Shown one piece after another: positions 51,588 through 60,634 of a stretch of DNA of 64,000 bases (within the stretch, counting starts at the first letter, position 1; every line of letters begins with the position of its first letter). This DNA comes from Pseudescherichia sp031979925 (GTDB taxonomy: Bacteria; Pseudomonadota; Gammaproteobacteria; Enterobacterales; Enterobacteriaceae). The stretch is taken from positions 186,001-250,000 of the forward strand of contig NZ_DALZFB010000005.1 of assembly GCF_031979925.1 (NCBI RefSeq), in the 5' to 3' direction. A program made the position numbers and the translations under genes. The notes below the pieces were generated by a model. That model was not told the origin of the DNA, ran no database searches, and was given only the letters and a program-made list of their open reading frames with translations.

Positions 51588-53282
51588 TTAATGGGTCAGA
51601 GCGGCCTGCGATGCTGGCGCGGCTGAAGGGAGATAGTGTTGTTCGGCGCTGGCCGCCCAGTGCTGGTAGCGGCGATAGAGCTGTTCAAAGCGTTGCGCCT
51701 GAGCCGGAGCAGGCTGGAGCGTGTTTTCGACGGCGCTGGCCATGTGGCGCTGCGCGGTCGGGATATCCGGATGATCCCCTGCGGCGACGGCGGCGAAGAT
51801 CGCCGCACCCAGGGCGCAGCACTGATCGGAGGCAACAATCTGTAGCGGACGGTTGAGCACATCGCAGCAGGCCTGCATGATCACCCGATTTTTACGGGCG
51901 ATACCGCCGAGGGCCATCACGTTGTTGACCGCGATCCCCTGTTCGGTAAAGCACTCCATGATGGCGCGTGCGCCGAAGGCGGTGGCGGCAATTAGCCCGC
52001 CAAACAGCAGCGGCGCGTCGGTAGCAAGGTTGAGGTCGGTAATCACCCCCTTCAGACGCTGGTTAGCGTTGGGGGTGCGGCGACCGTTGAACCAGTCAAG
52101 GATCACCGGGAGGTGATCAAGAGAAGGATTATCCGCCCAGGCCTGGGTCAGGGCGGGCAGCAGCTGCTTCTGGCTCGCCTGGATCTGGGTTTTCAGCTCT
52201 GGATGCTGGAGGACAAGCTGCTCAAGCGGCCAGCCGAGGATGCGGCCAAACCAGGCGTAGATATCGCCGAAGGCCGACTGCCCGGCCTCAAGGCCGATAA
52301 AGTCCGGAACCACGCTGCCGTCAACCTGGCCGCAGATGCCTTTCACCGCACGCTCGCCGACGCTGGGCTTATCGGCAATCAGAATGTCGCAGGTTGAGGT
52401 GCCGATCACCTTCACCAGCGTGTTCGGCTGCGCCCCTGCGCCCACTGCGCCCATATGACAGTCGAATGCGCCGCCGGCAATCACCACTTTTTCCGACAGG
52501 CCCAGACGCTGCGCCCACTCCGGGCTCAGGTTGCCCACCGGCAGATCGGCGGTATACGTCTCGGTAAACATCGGCCAGGCCAGATGCTTATTGATGATGG
52601 GATCCAGCTCGTCAAAGAAGCTGGCTGGTGGCAGGCCGCCCCAGCTTTCGTGCCAGAGGGATTTGTGTCCGGCACTGCAACGCCCACGGCGAATATCCTG
52701 TGGGCGGACGGTGTTGGAGAGCAGGGCAGGCACCCAGTCGCACAGCTCAATCCACGAGGTGGCAGCCTGAGCGACAGCGGCATCCTGGCGGGTAACGTGC
52801 AGGATCTTGGCCCAGAACCACTCGCTGGAGTAGATCCCGCCGATATAGCGTGAGTAGTCGGTTTTGCCCGGCTGGTGGCAGAGGCGGGTGATGGCCTCGG
52901 CTTCCTCTACCGCCGTGTGATCTTTCCAGAGCACGAACATGGCGTTGGGGTTGTCGGCAAACTCCGGGCGCAGCGCCAGCACTCGCCCCTCGGCGTCAAT
53001 GGGAGCTGGCGTCGAGCCGGTGCTGTCCACGCCGATGCCGCTTACCTGCTCGCGCTGGTCAGGGCTTAGCTGGGCCAGCACGCTTTTGATTGCCGTCTCC
53101 ATCGACTCGATATAGTCGCGGGGGTGATGGCGAAACTGGTTGCGCGGAGCGTCGCAATAACGCCCCTCCTGCCAGCGCGGATACCACTCTACGCTGGCGG
53201 CGATCTCTGTGCCGTGCTCGCAGTCTACTGCCAGCGCGCGTACCGAATCGCTGCCAAAATCGAGGCCAATTGCAATTGCCAT
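51588..53282 (-). CDS. araB: L-ribulokinase
   Basis: Phosphorylates L-ribulose, 564 residues, FGGY carbohydrate kinase family. The N-terminal phosphate motif is IGLDFGSDSVRALAVD; the C-terminal domain holds ALGGIARKNRVIMQACCDVL. It is the first gene of araBAD. Between it and divergent araC lie the CRP and AraC sites described separately. The start at 53282 gives the family N-terminus MAIAIGLDFGS. Confidence 0.97.
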   Translation of the reverse strand: MAIAIGLDFGSDSVRALAVDCEHGTEIAASVEWYPRWQEGRYCDAPRNQFRHHPRDYIESMETAIKSVLAQLSPDQREQVSGIGVDSTGSTPAPIDAEGRVLALRPEFADNPNAMFVLWKDHTAVEEAEAITRLCHQPGKTDYSRYIGGIYSSEWFWAKILHVTRQDAAVAQAATSWIELCDWVPALLSNTVRPQDIRRGRCSAGHKSLWHESWGGLPPASFFDELDPIINKHLAWPMFTETYTADLPVGNLSPEWAQRLGLSEKVVIAGGAFDCHMGAVGAGAQPNTLVKVIGTSTCDILIADKPSVGERAVKGICGQVDGSVVPDFIGLEAGQSAFGDIYAWFGRILGWPLEQLVLQHPELKTQIQASQKQLLPALTQAWADNPSLDHLPVILDWFNGRRTPNANQRLKGVITDLNLATDAPLLFGGLIAATAFGARAIMECFTEQGIAVNNVMALGGIARKNRVIMQACCDVLNRPLQIVASDQCCALGAAIFAAVAAGDHPDIPTAQRHMASAVENTLQPAPAQAQRFEQLYRRYQHWAASAEQHYLPSAAPASQAALTH

Positions 53283-53323
53283 CGTCTTACTCCATCCAAA
53301 ATAACCGTATGGAGAAACATTAG

Positions 53324-53452
53324 AGACAGGGGCTAAAAAGCGTCAGGCAGGATCCGCTAATCTTATGGATAAAAATGCTGTTCCAGCGGAAAGTGTGACT
53401 CACTGCAAATATTCAATGTGGACATTTCTGCCGGGTTTATAGACACTTTTGT
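53324..53452. promoter_or_regulatory. araBAD/araC control region (AraC and CRP sites)
   Basis: The layout matches E. coli. The araBAD core promoter has CTGACG as -35 and TAATGT as -10 (minus strand, about 53317-53345). TATGGATAAAAATGCTG at 53364-53380 corresponds to the araI1 half site. AAGTGTGACTCACTGC at 53391-53406 is the CRP site. TGTGGACATTTCTGCC and TATAGACACTTTTG at 53416-53452 correspond to araO1. araO2, needed for looping, would lie inside or near the araC leader and was not resolved. Confidence 0.8.
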
Positions 53453-53619
53453 TACCCCTTTTTATCGGTGTAGATTAGACAAAACGGGGAAAGTGCTTTT
53501 ATCTGGCGGGGTTGTCACGCTGAGGTTTTTATCGCGGATTGAGTAGAGCAGCAGAGTGATGAAATAAAACCCAATATGGACAAATGGTTTCCTTGACCAC
53601 CACCTGGAGCGCGCTGTTT

Positions 53620-54465
53620 ATGGCTGAATTGCAAAACGATCCTCTGCTGCCGGGCTACTCGTTTAATGCCCACCTGGTCGCCGGACTGACGCCCATTGAG
53701 GCAGACGGCTACCTCGACTTTTTTATCGATCGCCCGCTGGGAATGAAGGGCTACATTCTTAACCTGACGGTGCGGGGGGAGGGGATCGTCAACAATAATG
53801 GCCGACAGTTTGTCTGCCGCCCCGGCGATATCCTGCTTTTCCCGCCTGGTGAGGTTCACCACTATGGCCGCCACCCGGAGGCGCGGGAGTGGTATCACCA
53901 GTGGGTCTACTTCCGCCCGCGTGCCTACTGGCATGAGTGGCTAACCTGGCCGACCCTTTTTGGTCAGACCGGCTATTTTCGGCCTGACGATGTCCATCAG
54001 TCCAGCTTTAGCGAGCTGTTTGCCCAGATCATTAGCGCAGGACAGCGCGGCGGTCGCTACAGCGAGCTGCTGGCGATCAACCTGCTGGAGCAGGTGCTGC
54101 TCCGGCGGATGGATGCTATCAACGAATCGCTGCATCCGCCGCTGGATAACCGGGTGCGCGACGCCTGCCAGTACATCAGCGATCACCTGGCGGATAACCA
54201 CTTCGATATTGCCGGTGTGGCGCAGCACGTCTGCCTGTCGCCGTCGCGGCTGTCGCACCTCTTCCGCCAGCAGCTGGGGGTCAGCGTACTCAGCTGGCGG
54301 GAGGATCAGCGCATCAGCCAGGCCAAGCTGCTGCTCAGCACCACGCGAATGCCTATCGCCAGCGTCGGGCGCAACGTCGGCTTTGAGGATCAGCTCTACT
54401 TCTCCCGCGTGTTCAAAAAATGTACCGGAGCCAGCCCGAGCGAGTTCCGCGCCGGGTGTGAATAA
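53620..54465 (+). CDS. araC: Arabinose operon regulator AraC
   Basis: Dual activator/repressor of arabinose genes, 281 residues. The N-terminal arm and cupin domain that binds arabinose include NDPLLPGYSFNAHLVAGLTPIEA and PPGEVHHYGRHPEAREWYHQW; the C-terminal double HTH ends VGFEDQLYFSRVFKKCTGASPSEFRAGCE. The protein is about 11 residues shorter at the C-terminus than E. coli AraC, a part not needed for function there. The start at 53620 (MAELQNDP) was taken from family alignment; the frame is open 12 codons further up. Confidence 0.97.
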   Translation: MAELQNDPLLPGYSFNAHLVAGLTPIEADGYLDFFIDRPLGMKGYILNLTVRGEGIVNNNGRQFVCRPGDILLFPPGEVHHYGRHPEAREWYHQWVYFRPRAYWHEWLTWPTLFGQTGYFRPDDVHQSSFSELFAQIISAGQRGGRYSELLAINLLEQVLLRRMDAINESLHPPLDNRVRDACQYISDHLADNHFDIAGVAQHVCLSPSRLSHLFRQQLGVSVLSWREDQRISQAKLLLSTTRMPIASVGRNVGFEDQLYFSRVFKKCTGASPSEFRAGCE

Positions 54466-54590
54466 CGTAAAGAAACGAAATGCCGCCGCCGAGGTCTGAT
54501 ACAGACAGTAAACTAATCGGACAATTGCAGGCTTGACGAGGCGCTACCGGCTCAGGAGAATCCCTGCTTCGTCACTAAAACGGACAGCGT

Positions 54591-55361
54591 ATGCAGGCAT
54601 TTCTGGAACATTTTATTACCCAATCAGCTACCTACACGCTTATCGCTATTGCGCTGGTTGCTTTTCTGGAGTCGCTAGCGCTGGTGGGCCTGATCCTGCC
54701 GGGTACGGTGATGATGGCCGGACTGGGCGCGCTGATCGGCAGCGGCGAGGTGAACTTCTGGTATGCCTGGCTGGCGGGGATTGTCGGCTGCCTGCTGGGG
54801 GACTGGATCTCCTTCTGGCTCGGCTGGCGCTTTAAAAAGCCGCTGCACCGCTGGTCGTTTATGAAAAAGAACAAGGCGCTGCTGGATAAAACCGAGCATG
54901 CGCTGCACCAGCACAGCATGTTTACTATCCTGGTCGGCCGCTTTGTTGGGCCAACCCGCCCGCTGGTGCCAATGGTTGCCGGAATGCTCGATCTTCCCGT
55001 CAGCAAATTTATCCTGCCCAACATTATTGGCTGCCTGCTCTGGCCGCCGTTCTACTTTCTACCGGGCATTCTCGCCGGGGCGGCGATTGACATTCCTGCC
55101 GATGAGCAGAGCGGGGCGTTTAAGTGGCTTCTGCTGGGTGCAGCGCTGCTGCTCTGGATAGCGGTTTGGCTCTGCTGGCGACTGTGGCGCAGCGGCAAGT
55201 CCGGCAGCGATCGGCTGACAAAATACCTGCCGCGCGGACGGCTGCTGTGGGTGGCTCCGCTGCTGCTCGGCGTGGCGGCGATCGCCTGCGTGGCGGTGGC
55301 CCGTCATCCGCTGATGCCTACCTATTTAACGATCCTGGGTAAGGTTGTCAGCGGTCACTGA
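54591..55361 (+). CDS. yabI: YabI, DedA-family membrane protein
   Basis: Polytopic inner-membrane protein of the DedA/VTT family, 256 residues, with the signature ESLALVGLILPGTVMMAGLGALIGSG and VGRFVGPTRPLVPMVAGMLDLP. It is more distant from YghB and YqjA and does not replace them in E. coli. Its last 7 bp overlap the convergent thiQ. Order araC-yabI-thiQ as in E. coli. Confidence 0.95.
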   Translation: MQAFLEHFITQSATYTLIAIALVAFLESLALVGLILPGTVMMAGLGALIGSGEVNFWYAWLAGIVGCLLGDWISFWLGWRFKKPLHRWSFMKKNKALLDKTEHALHQHSMFTILVGRFVGPTRPLVPMVAGMLDLPVSKFILPNIIGCLLWPPFYFLPGILAGAAIDIPADEQSGAFKWLLLGAALLLWIAVWLCWRLWRSGKSGSDRLTKYLPRGRLLWVAPLLLGVAAIACVAVARHPLMPTYLTILGKVVSGH

Positions 55362-56056
55362 GGTTCAATTCCCAGCAGTGTAGAAACCGGGGCGCGACCG
55401 CTGACCAGATCGGCGGTTGCGCCGTCCCACGCGATGCGCCCCTCGGCCACCACCAGCGCCCGGCTGGCGATGCGCGCGGCATCCTCAATGCTGTGGGAGA
55501 CCATCAGCAGAGTGATGTTTTGCCGCTGGCAAACGCGCTGCACCAGGGCCAGCATCTCCTGACGCAGGGCCGGATCGAGCGCCGAAAACGGCTCGTCCAG
55601 CAGCAGGATGGGCTGCTCCCGTACCAGACAGCGCGCCAGCGCCACCCGCTGCCGCTGCCCACCGGAGAGCTGGTCCGGCAGCCGGTCGAGCAGCGTCTCC
55701 AGCCCCATCTGGGCAGCAATCTCCGCCAGCTTCTGCTGCTGCCCGGCATTAAGCTTCAGGCCGGGATGCAGGCCGAGGCCGATGTTCTGCCGCACCGTCA
55801 GGTGGGTAAAGAGGTTATTCTCCTGAAACAGCATCGATACCGGACGGCGCGACGGCGGCGTAGCGGTATGCTCCCGCTCGCCAATCACGATTGTGCCACT
55901 CACCGGCTGGATAAAACCGGCGATTAGGTTGAGCAGGGTGCTCTTCCCCGCGCCGCTGGGTCCCAACACGGCAATCTGCTCGCCCGCCTCGACGGCGAGA
56001 GTAAAGCGCATCGGCAGATGCTGGTAGAGCCAGGTAACATCAATCAGTTTTAGCAT
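55355..56056 (-). CDS. thiQ: Thiamine ABC transporter ATP-binding protein
   Basis: ATPase of the thiamine/TPP importer, 233 residues. Walker A is GPSGAGKSTLL, the signature is LSGGQRQRVALARCLV, Walker B is ILLLDEPFSALD and the H-loop is LMVSHS. The start at 56056 (MLKLIDVTWLYQHLPM) matches the family; it overlaps the end of thiP by 17 bp. Last gene of thiBPQ, controlled by the TPP riboswitch before thiB. Confidence 0.97.
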   Translation of the reverse strand: MLKLIDVTWLYQHLPMRFTLAVEAGEQIAVLGPSGAGKSTLLNLIAGFIQPVSGTIVIGEREHTATPPSRRPVSMLFQENNLFTHLTVRQNIGLGLHPGLKLNAGQQQKLAEIAAQMGLETLLDRLPDQLSGGQRQRVALARCLVREQPILLLDEPFSALDPALRQEMLALVQRVCQRQNITLLMVSHSIEDAARIASRALVVAEGRIAWDGATADLVSGRAPVSTLLGIEPQ

Positions 56057-57650
56057 GGCGGCCCGGAAGTTTTTCAATAACGGTAAAGAGGGCAAAGCAG
56101 AGCGCCAGCAGGATCAGCGCCGTCACCGCGCCGTCCTGGCTGCGGTAGGAGCCAATCTGCTGATAGAGATAGAAGGGTAGCGTGCGGAACTCCTCGTTAC
56201 CAAACAGCGCCACTACCCCGAAGTCGCCGATTGAGAGCACGCAGGCGAAGGCCAGCGCCTGGGCCAGTGGCCGCCGCAGCGCACGCAGCTCCACTACCCG
56301 CAGACGTGAAAAGCCGCGCATGCCCAACGACTCGCACAGGAGGCCGTAGCGGGCGGTGATGTCCCGCATCGGGTTATCGAGCACCTTCTGGGCATAGGGA
56401 ATGGCCATCAGGGCATTGGTAAAGATCACTATCCCGTCCGCCGAGGTGGGCAGGCCGACAGAGTTGTTGAGCAGCAGAAAGAAGCCGGTTGCCAGCACGA
56501 TGCCGGGCATGGCGAGGATCAACATCCCACTGAGTTCCAGCGCCTGGCCCCGGCGCAGCTGTCCGCGCGCCCGCAGCTCGCGGCTGCTCCAGAGCAGCAT
56601 CATGGTGAGGATCACGCAGAGCAGCCCCGCCAGCACGGCAATGCGCAGGGAGGTCCACACCGCCTGCCACAGCACCGGCTGGGCCAGCACCGCAGGCAGG
56701 TTACGGTTAACGCCCTCGACGATCACTGCCAGCAGAGGCGGCAGCAGGAGCAGCAGCGCCAGGCCGATCAGCAGGCCGTCGCTTAGCCGGGCGCGCCAGC
56801 TGTCTTCGGGATCGCGCCAGCCCTGGATTTGGCTGCTGCCTACCGGAATAGCCTTGCTCAGGCGCTGGCTAAGCAGCACCAGCCCCAGGCAGCAGATCAT
56901 CTGTAATAGCCCCAGCAACGCGGCGCGGCCGGGATCGTAGTCGAAGCTCAGAGCCTGATAGATCGCCAGCTCAATGGTGGTGGCTTTGGGGCCGCCGCCC
57001 AGCGACAGAACGGTAGCGAAGCTGGCGAAGCAGAGCATAAAGATCAGCGCTGCCACCGGTGGGATCTGTCGCCGCAGCCACGGCCACTCGACGAAGCGGA
57101 AGAAGGCAAAACCGCGCATTCCCAGCTGGGCGGCGAGCTGGCGCTGCTCACCGGGGATCTGCTCCAGAGCCTGGAGCAGCAGGCGGGTCGCCATCGGCAG
57201 GTTAAAAAAGATGTGCGCCAGCAGGATGCCGCTCAGCCCGTAGGGTGAGAAGAGCCACGGCAGGCCAAGGGCGTCACACAGCGACGCCAGCCAGCCCTGA
57301 CGCCCGTAGACGGTAAGGATACCGAAGACCGCCACCAGCACCGGCAGGATCAGCGTCATGGCGCAGAGGCGGAGCAGCATCAGCCGTCCGGGAAAGCGAC
57401 GGCGATAGAGGGCGCGGGCCAGGAAGATAGCAGGCACCACCGAGAGCAGGGCAGAGAGAAACGCCTGCATAAAAGAGAAAGCAATGACGTGACGAAGGTA
57501 GCTATCGTGCCACAGCGCCGAGACGTCGGTGGTCGGCGCGTTGAGCCAGAGGGCAACAAACGCCGCCAGCGCCACCGCCACCAGCAGGGTGGCAGCGGCA
57601 GCGCCGGGCAGCAGCCAGCCGGGAATTAGCGGCTGGTCGCGCGAAGCCAC
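56040..57650 (-). CDS. thiP: Thiamine ABC transporter permease
   Basis: Inner-membrane permease, 536 residues, with two fused halves of about six helices each and two EAA-type loops (for example EQIPGEQRQLAAQLGMRGFAF and the later CESLGMRGFSRLRVVELRALRRPLAQA). It overlaps thiB by 25 bp and thiQ by 17 bp, so the three are tightly coupled. Confidence 0.97.
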   Translation of the reverse strand: MASRDQPLIPGWLLPGAAAATLLVAVALAAFVALWLNAPTTDVSALWHDSYLRHVIAFSFMQAFLSALLSVVPAIFLARALYRRRFPGRLMLLRLCAMTLILPVLVAVFGILTVYGRQGWLASLCDALGLPWLFSPYGLSGILLAHIFFNLPMATRLLLQALEQIPGEQRQLAAQLGMRGFAFFRFVEWPWLRRQIPPVAALIFMLCFASFATVLSLGGGPKATTIELAIYQALSFDYDPGRAALLGLLQMICCLGLVLLSQRLSKAIPVGSSQIQGWRDPEDSWRARLSDGLLIGLALLLLLPPLLAVIVEGVNRNLPAVLAQPVLWQAVWTSLRIAVLAGLLCVILTMMLLWSSRELRARGQLRRGQALELSGMLILAMPGIVLATGFFLLLNNSVGLPTSADGIVIFTNALMAIPYAQKVLDNPMRDITARYGLLCESLGMRGFSRLRVVELRALRRPLAQALAFACVLSIGDFGVVALFGNEEFRTLPFYLYQQIGSYRSQDGAVTALILLALCFALFTVIEKLPGRHAKTD

Positions 57651-58624
57651 GTATTAATCCACTCAGCGCGTTGGGAGAAGACCTGTTGCGGGGTAAACTC
57701 CAGGGTGGTTTTCGGCTTCGTCAGCTGGTCAAAGCCAGCGGGCAGCGTCACGTTGCTCACCGGGTACATCCAGTTGCCGGTCGGGATGGCGTTCTGGAAC
57801 GCCGGGCTGACCATAAACTTGAGGAACTTCTCCGCCAGCTCAGGCTGCTTGCTGGCTGCGGTGCGGGCAGCCACCTCGACCTGTAGATAGTGGCCTTCGC
57901 TGAAGTCCGCCGCCGCGTAGTTATCTTTTTTCTCTTCGATCAGGTGATAGGCCGGAGAGGTGGTGTAGCTCAGGACCAGATCGCTCTCGCCCTTCAGGAA
58001 CAGGCCGTAGGCTTCGCTCCAGCCTTTGGTGACGGTGACGGTTTTCGCCGCCAGCTTCTGCCACGCCTCAGGCGTTTTATCCCCGTAGACTTTTTGCATC
58101 CACAGCAGCAGGCCCAGCCCTGGGGTGCTGGTGCGCGGATCCTGATAGATCACCCGCCACTTCTGGTCGCTCTCCACCAGCTCTTTCAGACTCTTCGGCG
58201 GATTTTTCAGCTTGTTTTTGTCATAGACAAAGGCAAAGTAGCCGTAGTCAAAAGGCACAAAGTTGTCGTTTTTCCAGCCGCCGGGGACGTTAACGGCATC
58301 GGCTGCCACGCCGCTTTTCGCAAACAGTTTGGTCTGGCTGGCCGCGTCCAGCAGGTTATTGTCGAGGCCCAGCACCACGTCGGCCTTGCTGTTTTTGCCC
58401 TCCATGCGCAGACGGTTAAGCAGCGAGACGCCATCCTCCAGCGCCACCATCTTCAGCTCGCAGTTGCAGTCGGCCTCAAAGGCTTTTTTCACCGCAGGTC
58501 CTGGCCCCCAGTCGGCGGCGAAAGAGTCGTAGGTGTAGACGGTGAGAATGGGTTTATCAGCAGCCGGGGCGGCAAAAACAGGGGCGGCCACAAGCAGTAG
58601 CAGCGGCAGACATTTTTTTAACAC
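57626..58624 (-). CDS. thiB: Thiamine-binding periplasmic protein
   Basis: Periplasmic receptor for thiamine, TMP and TPP, 332 residues. It has a signal peptide (start LKKCLPLLLLVAAPVFA) and the mature start near KPILTVYTYDSFAADWGPGP. The GTG at 58624, with GAGG 6 bases before it, was preferred over an ATG four codons upstream. First gene of thiBPQ, with the TPP riboswitch directly upstream. Confidence 0.96.
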   Translation of the reverse strand: MLKKCLPLLLLVAAPVFAAPAADKPILTVYTYDSFAADWGPGPAVKKAFEADCNCELKMVALEDGVSLLNRLRMEGKNSKADVVLGLDNNLLDAASQTKLFAKSGVAADAVNVPGGWKNDNFVPFDYGYFAFVYDKNKLKNPPKSLKELVESDQKWRVIYQDPRTSTPGLGLLLWMQKVYGDKTPEAWQKLAAKTVTVTKGWSEAYGLFLKGESDLVLSYTTSPAYHLIEEKKDNYAAADFSEGHYLQVEVAARTAASKQPELAEKFLKFMVSPAFQNAIPTGNWMYPVSNVTLPAGFDQLTKPKTTLEFTPQQVFSQRAEWINTWLRATSR

Positions 58625-58668
58625 TTTGCACCTCAATAGAAAGAGAGTGGCAAAGGATTTTGAGCGGT

Positions 58669-58757
58669 AGCCTCAAATCCCTTCGCCGGCGTTATCCGGA
58701 TCAGGTTCGACGGGTATTTTCTCAGCACACGCATCGCGCAGCACCCCGTTGAGCACG
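58669..58757 (-). ncRNA. TPP riboswitch (THI element) of thiBPQ
   Basis: The conserved pieces on the minus strand are in order: CAACGGGGTGC, GTGCTGAGA, ATACCCGTCGAACCTGATCC, GGATAACGCCGGCGAAGG. Downstream, GATTTGAG-GCTACC-GCTCAAAATC (58656-58679) can form a hairpin that overlaps the 3' end of the aptamer, so it may be part of the expression platform acting on the thiB start 30-50 bp further on. Confidence 0.93.
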
Positions 58758-58794
58758 GCCTTATTGTAATGATTATGTAAGAAATCCGAAAGCC

Positions 58795-60450
58795 TTATGG
58801 GTCCGGGGGGGCAAACCAGGCCGATTTAAAATCAAACCAGCCCAGGGTATTCATCCGCAGGCCGCGCATGCTACGCTGCCCCTGGATCATCAGCCAGTGG
58901 TGGATCAGCGGCACGATCGCTTTGCCCGCCAGCAGCTGCTGACACCAGGCGGCCAGGTTCATCTCACCCGCCCGCCATTGGGTGGCATCTGCCTGCCAGT
59001 CACGGGCAATACACTTCTGCAACAGCGGCACCTCATAGAGGTGGGTAAAGAGAGAGAAATCCAGCGGCAGGGTAAAGTTAGCGCTGTTGAGCCAGATATC
59101 GCTCACCGCGTCGCCGCTGTGCCACTCCTCGTAATCCACCTCCTGAATATGCAGCGTCACCTGATGCGCCGCCAGCAGGGCGCTCATGGTCTGAGCCAGC
59201 ACGCGGTGCTCAATATGTTCCCGGTAGTAGGTCAAGGTCAGCGACTCCAGCCCGGCAGGTTTCTCACTGCCGCCCGGACGGGTATGGTGCCAGCGTGGTA
59301 GCAGGCCGTAGGCCGGGAACCAGTAGCGCTGATGATGCTCCTCGGCGTGATACAGCAGGCTCGCCGGGGAGAGGATCTGGCTCACCCACTCCCGTACCTG
59401 CTGGCTGGTGCCGCGATGGGTGCGGGCATCAAATAGCAGGTAGTAGCACCCCTCTTCAAGGCGGCTCTCAACCGCTTTCTCTTCCCCGCCGGGCCCTTCC
59501 AGCGTCAGGCCCGCGCTGAGGTCGTCATTGACGTCGGGCAGCATCCAGACGTTTACCTCGTCGATCAGCGCCCGAAAGCCAAAGTAATCATCAAAGGCGT
59601 GGATCTTCAGCTGGTTGCTGTTGTTAAGTGTGACCGCGTACGGCCCGGTGCCTACCGGCAGGCTGGCAAAGTTCTCCATCGTCGGCCACTCCTGGGGCAG
59701 GATCATCGACTGCACGTGGCCCAGCAGCCAGGGCAGCCAACTGTCGGGCTGAGAGAGGTGAATATCCAGTGTCCAGGGCGTGGGGGAGGCGATCTCTGTG
59801 ATATGTGAGTAGAGCGGCAGGGCGTTAACCCGCTGCAGGGAGGTGATGACGTCGCTCATCTCCAACTCGCGGCCGTGATGAAAATGAATGCCGGGGCGCA
59901 GATAAAAGCGCCAGTGCAGGGGAGAGAGGCACTTCCAGTGGTGAGCGATATCCGGCTCCAGTTCCCCATTTTCCTCATTTATCCGCGTCAGCGCGCTGAA
60001 AATCTGGCGGGCAATGTGGGTTTCCGAGCGGCGCAGCGCCGTGCCGGGCAGCAGGTTACGCAGCGGCCGATAGTAGAGCACGCGCAGAATATGCCGACCC
60101 TGACGAAAGCTTCTGCCAAGGTGTGAAACCAGCATCTGCCGGACAGCGCTTTTATCGCCTACCAGCTGCACCAGCTGATCGATGCGATCCTGATCCAGCA
60201 GATCCTCCGCCCGCTGCTGCTGGAGTGCGAGGCCGGTATAGAGAAAGGTGAGCCGCGAGCGTTTGCCGCGACCGGCCTCCGCCTCCCACGTCAGCCAGCC
60301 ACGCTGCTGCATGGCGTTGAGCAGGGTCCGCATATGGCGGCGGGAACAGCTTAGCTGCTCCGCCAGCTCGCTAAGCGTTGTCTCCTGGGATGCGCCGCTA
60401 CAGCACTGCCACAGGCGGATAAACTGTTGTTGCAGACGACCAGAGGACAT
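58795..60450 (-). CDS. sgrR: SgrR, activator of sgrS
   Basis: Transcription factor for glucose-phosphate stress, 551 residues. The N-terminal winged-helix domain includes TTLSELAEQLSCSRRHMRTLLNAMQ; the rest resembles solute-binding proteins of the SBP_bac_5 type and probably senses a sugar phosphate. In E. coli it activates sgrST and setA and represses itself. It is divergent from sgrS and setA, as here. Confidence 0.96.
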   Translation of the reverse strand: MSSGRLQQQFIRLWQCCSGASQETTLSELAEQLSCSRRHMRTLLNAMQQRGWLTWEAEAGRGKRSRLTFLYTGLALQQQRAEDLLDQDRIDQLVQLVGDKSAVRQMLVSHLGRSFRQGRHILRVLYYRPLRNLLPGTALRRSETHIARQIFSALTRINEENGELEPDIAHHWKCLSPLHWRFYLRPGIHFHHGRELEMSDVITSLQRVNALPLYSHITEIASPTPWTLDIHLSQPDSWLPWLLGHVQSMILPQEWPTMENFASLPVGTGPYAVTLNNSNQLKIHAFDDYFGFRALIDEVNVWMLPDVNDDLSAGLTLEGPGGEEKAVESRLEEGCYYLLFDARTHRGTSQQVREWVSQILSPASLLYHAEEHHQRYWFPAYGLLPRWHHTRPGGSEKPAGLESLTLTYYREHIEHRVLAQTMSALLAAHQVTLHIQEVDYEEWHSGDAVSDIWLNSANFTLPLDFSLFTHLYEVPLLQKCIARDWQADATQWRAGEMNLAAWCQQLLAGKAIVPLIHHWLMIQGQRSMRGLRMNTLGWFDFKSAWFAPPDP

Positions 60451-60517
60451 AAAAGGGGAACTCCCGGCGAAAACTCAGCAATTTATTTTTCCCTATATTA
60501 AGCCAATAATCCTTGCA

Positions 60518-60608
60518 GATGAAAGCGGTGCCCAACTGCTTTCATCTGTGTGACTGAGTATTGGTGCTTATCGCCACGCCAGCAGCTATGATTCTGCTGG
60601 CTTTTTTA
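60518..60608 (+). ncRNA. sgrS: Short SgrS small RNA without sgrT
   Basis: The 3' part TGTGACTGAGTATTGGTG is the conserved segment that pairs with ptsG mRNA, followed by the terminator CCAGCAG-CTATGATT-CTGCTGG and a T run that Hfq needs. The 5' part begins GATGAAAGCGGTGCCC and folds back on GCTTTCATC. E. coli SgrS is about 227 nt and encodes the 43-residue SgrT; here only about 91 nt remain and no ORF fits. The RNA should still repress ptsG by base pairing, without the SgrT arm. The 5' end is estimated. Confidence 0.8.
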
Positions 60609-60634
60609 TTTTCTCACACCCTAAAAGGATGCTT

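Noticed and set aside
50171..51856. Open frame of 561 codons opposite araA and araB
   Set aside because: It runs across two conserved genes and their junction; antisense shadow.
60451..60634. An sgrT gene
   Set aside because: No ORF resembling SgrT fits in the short sgrS region; the segment is missing.
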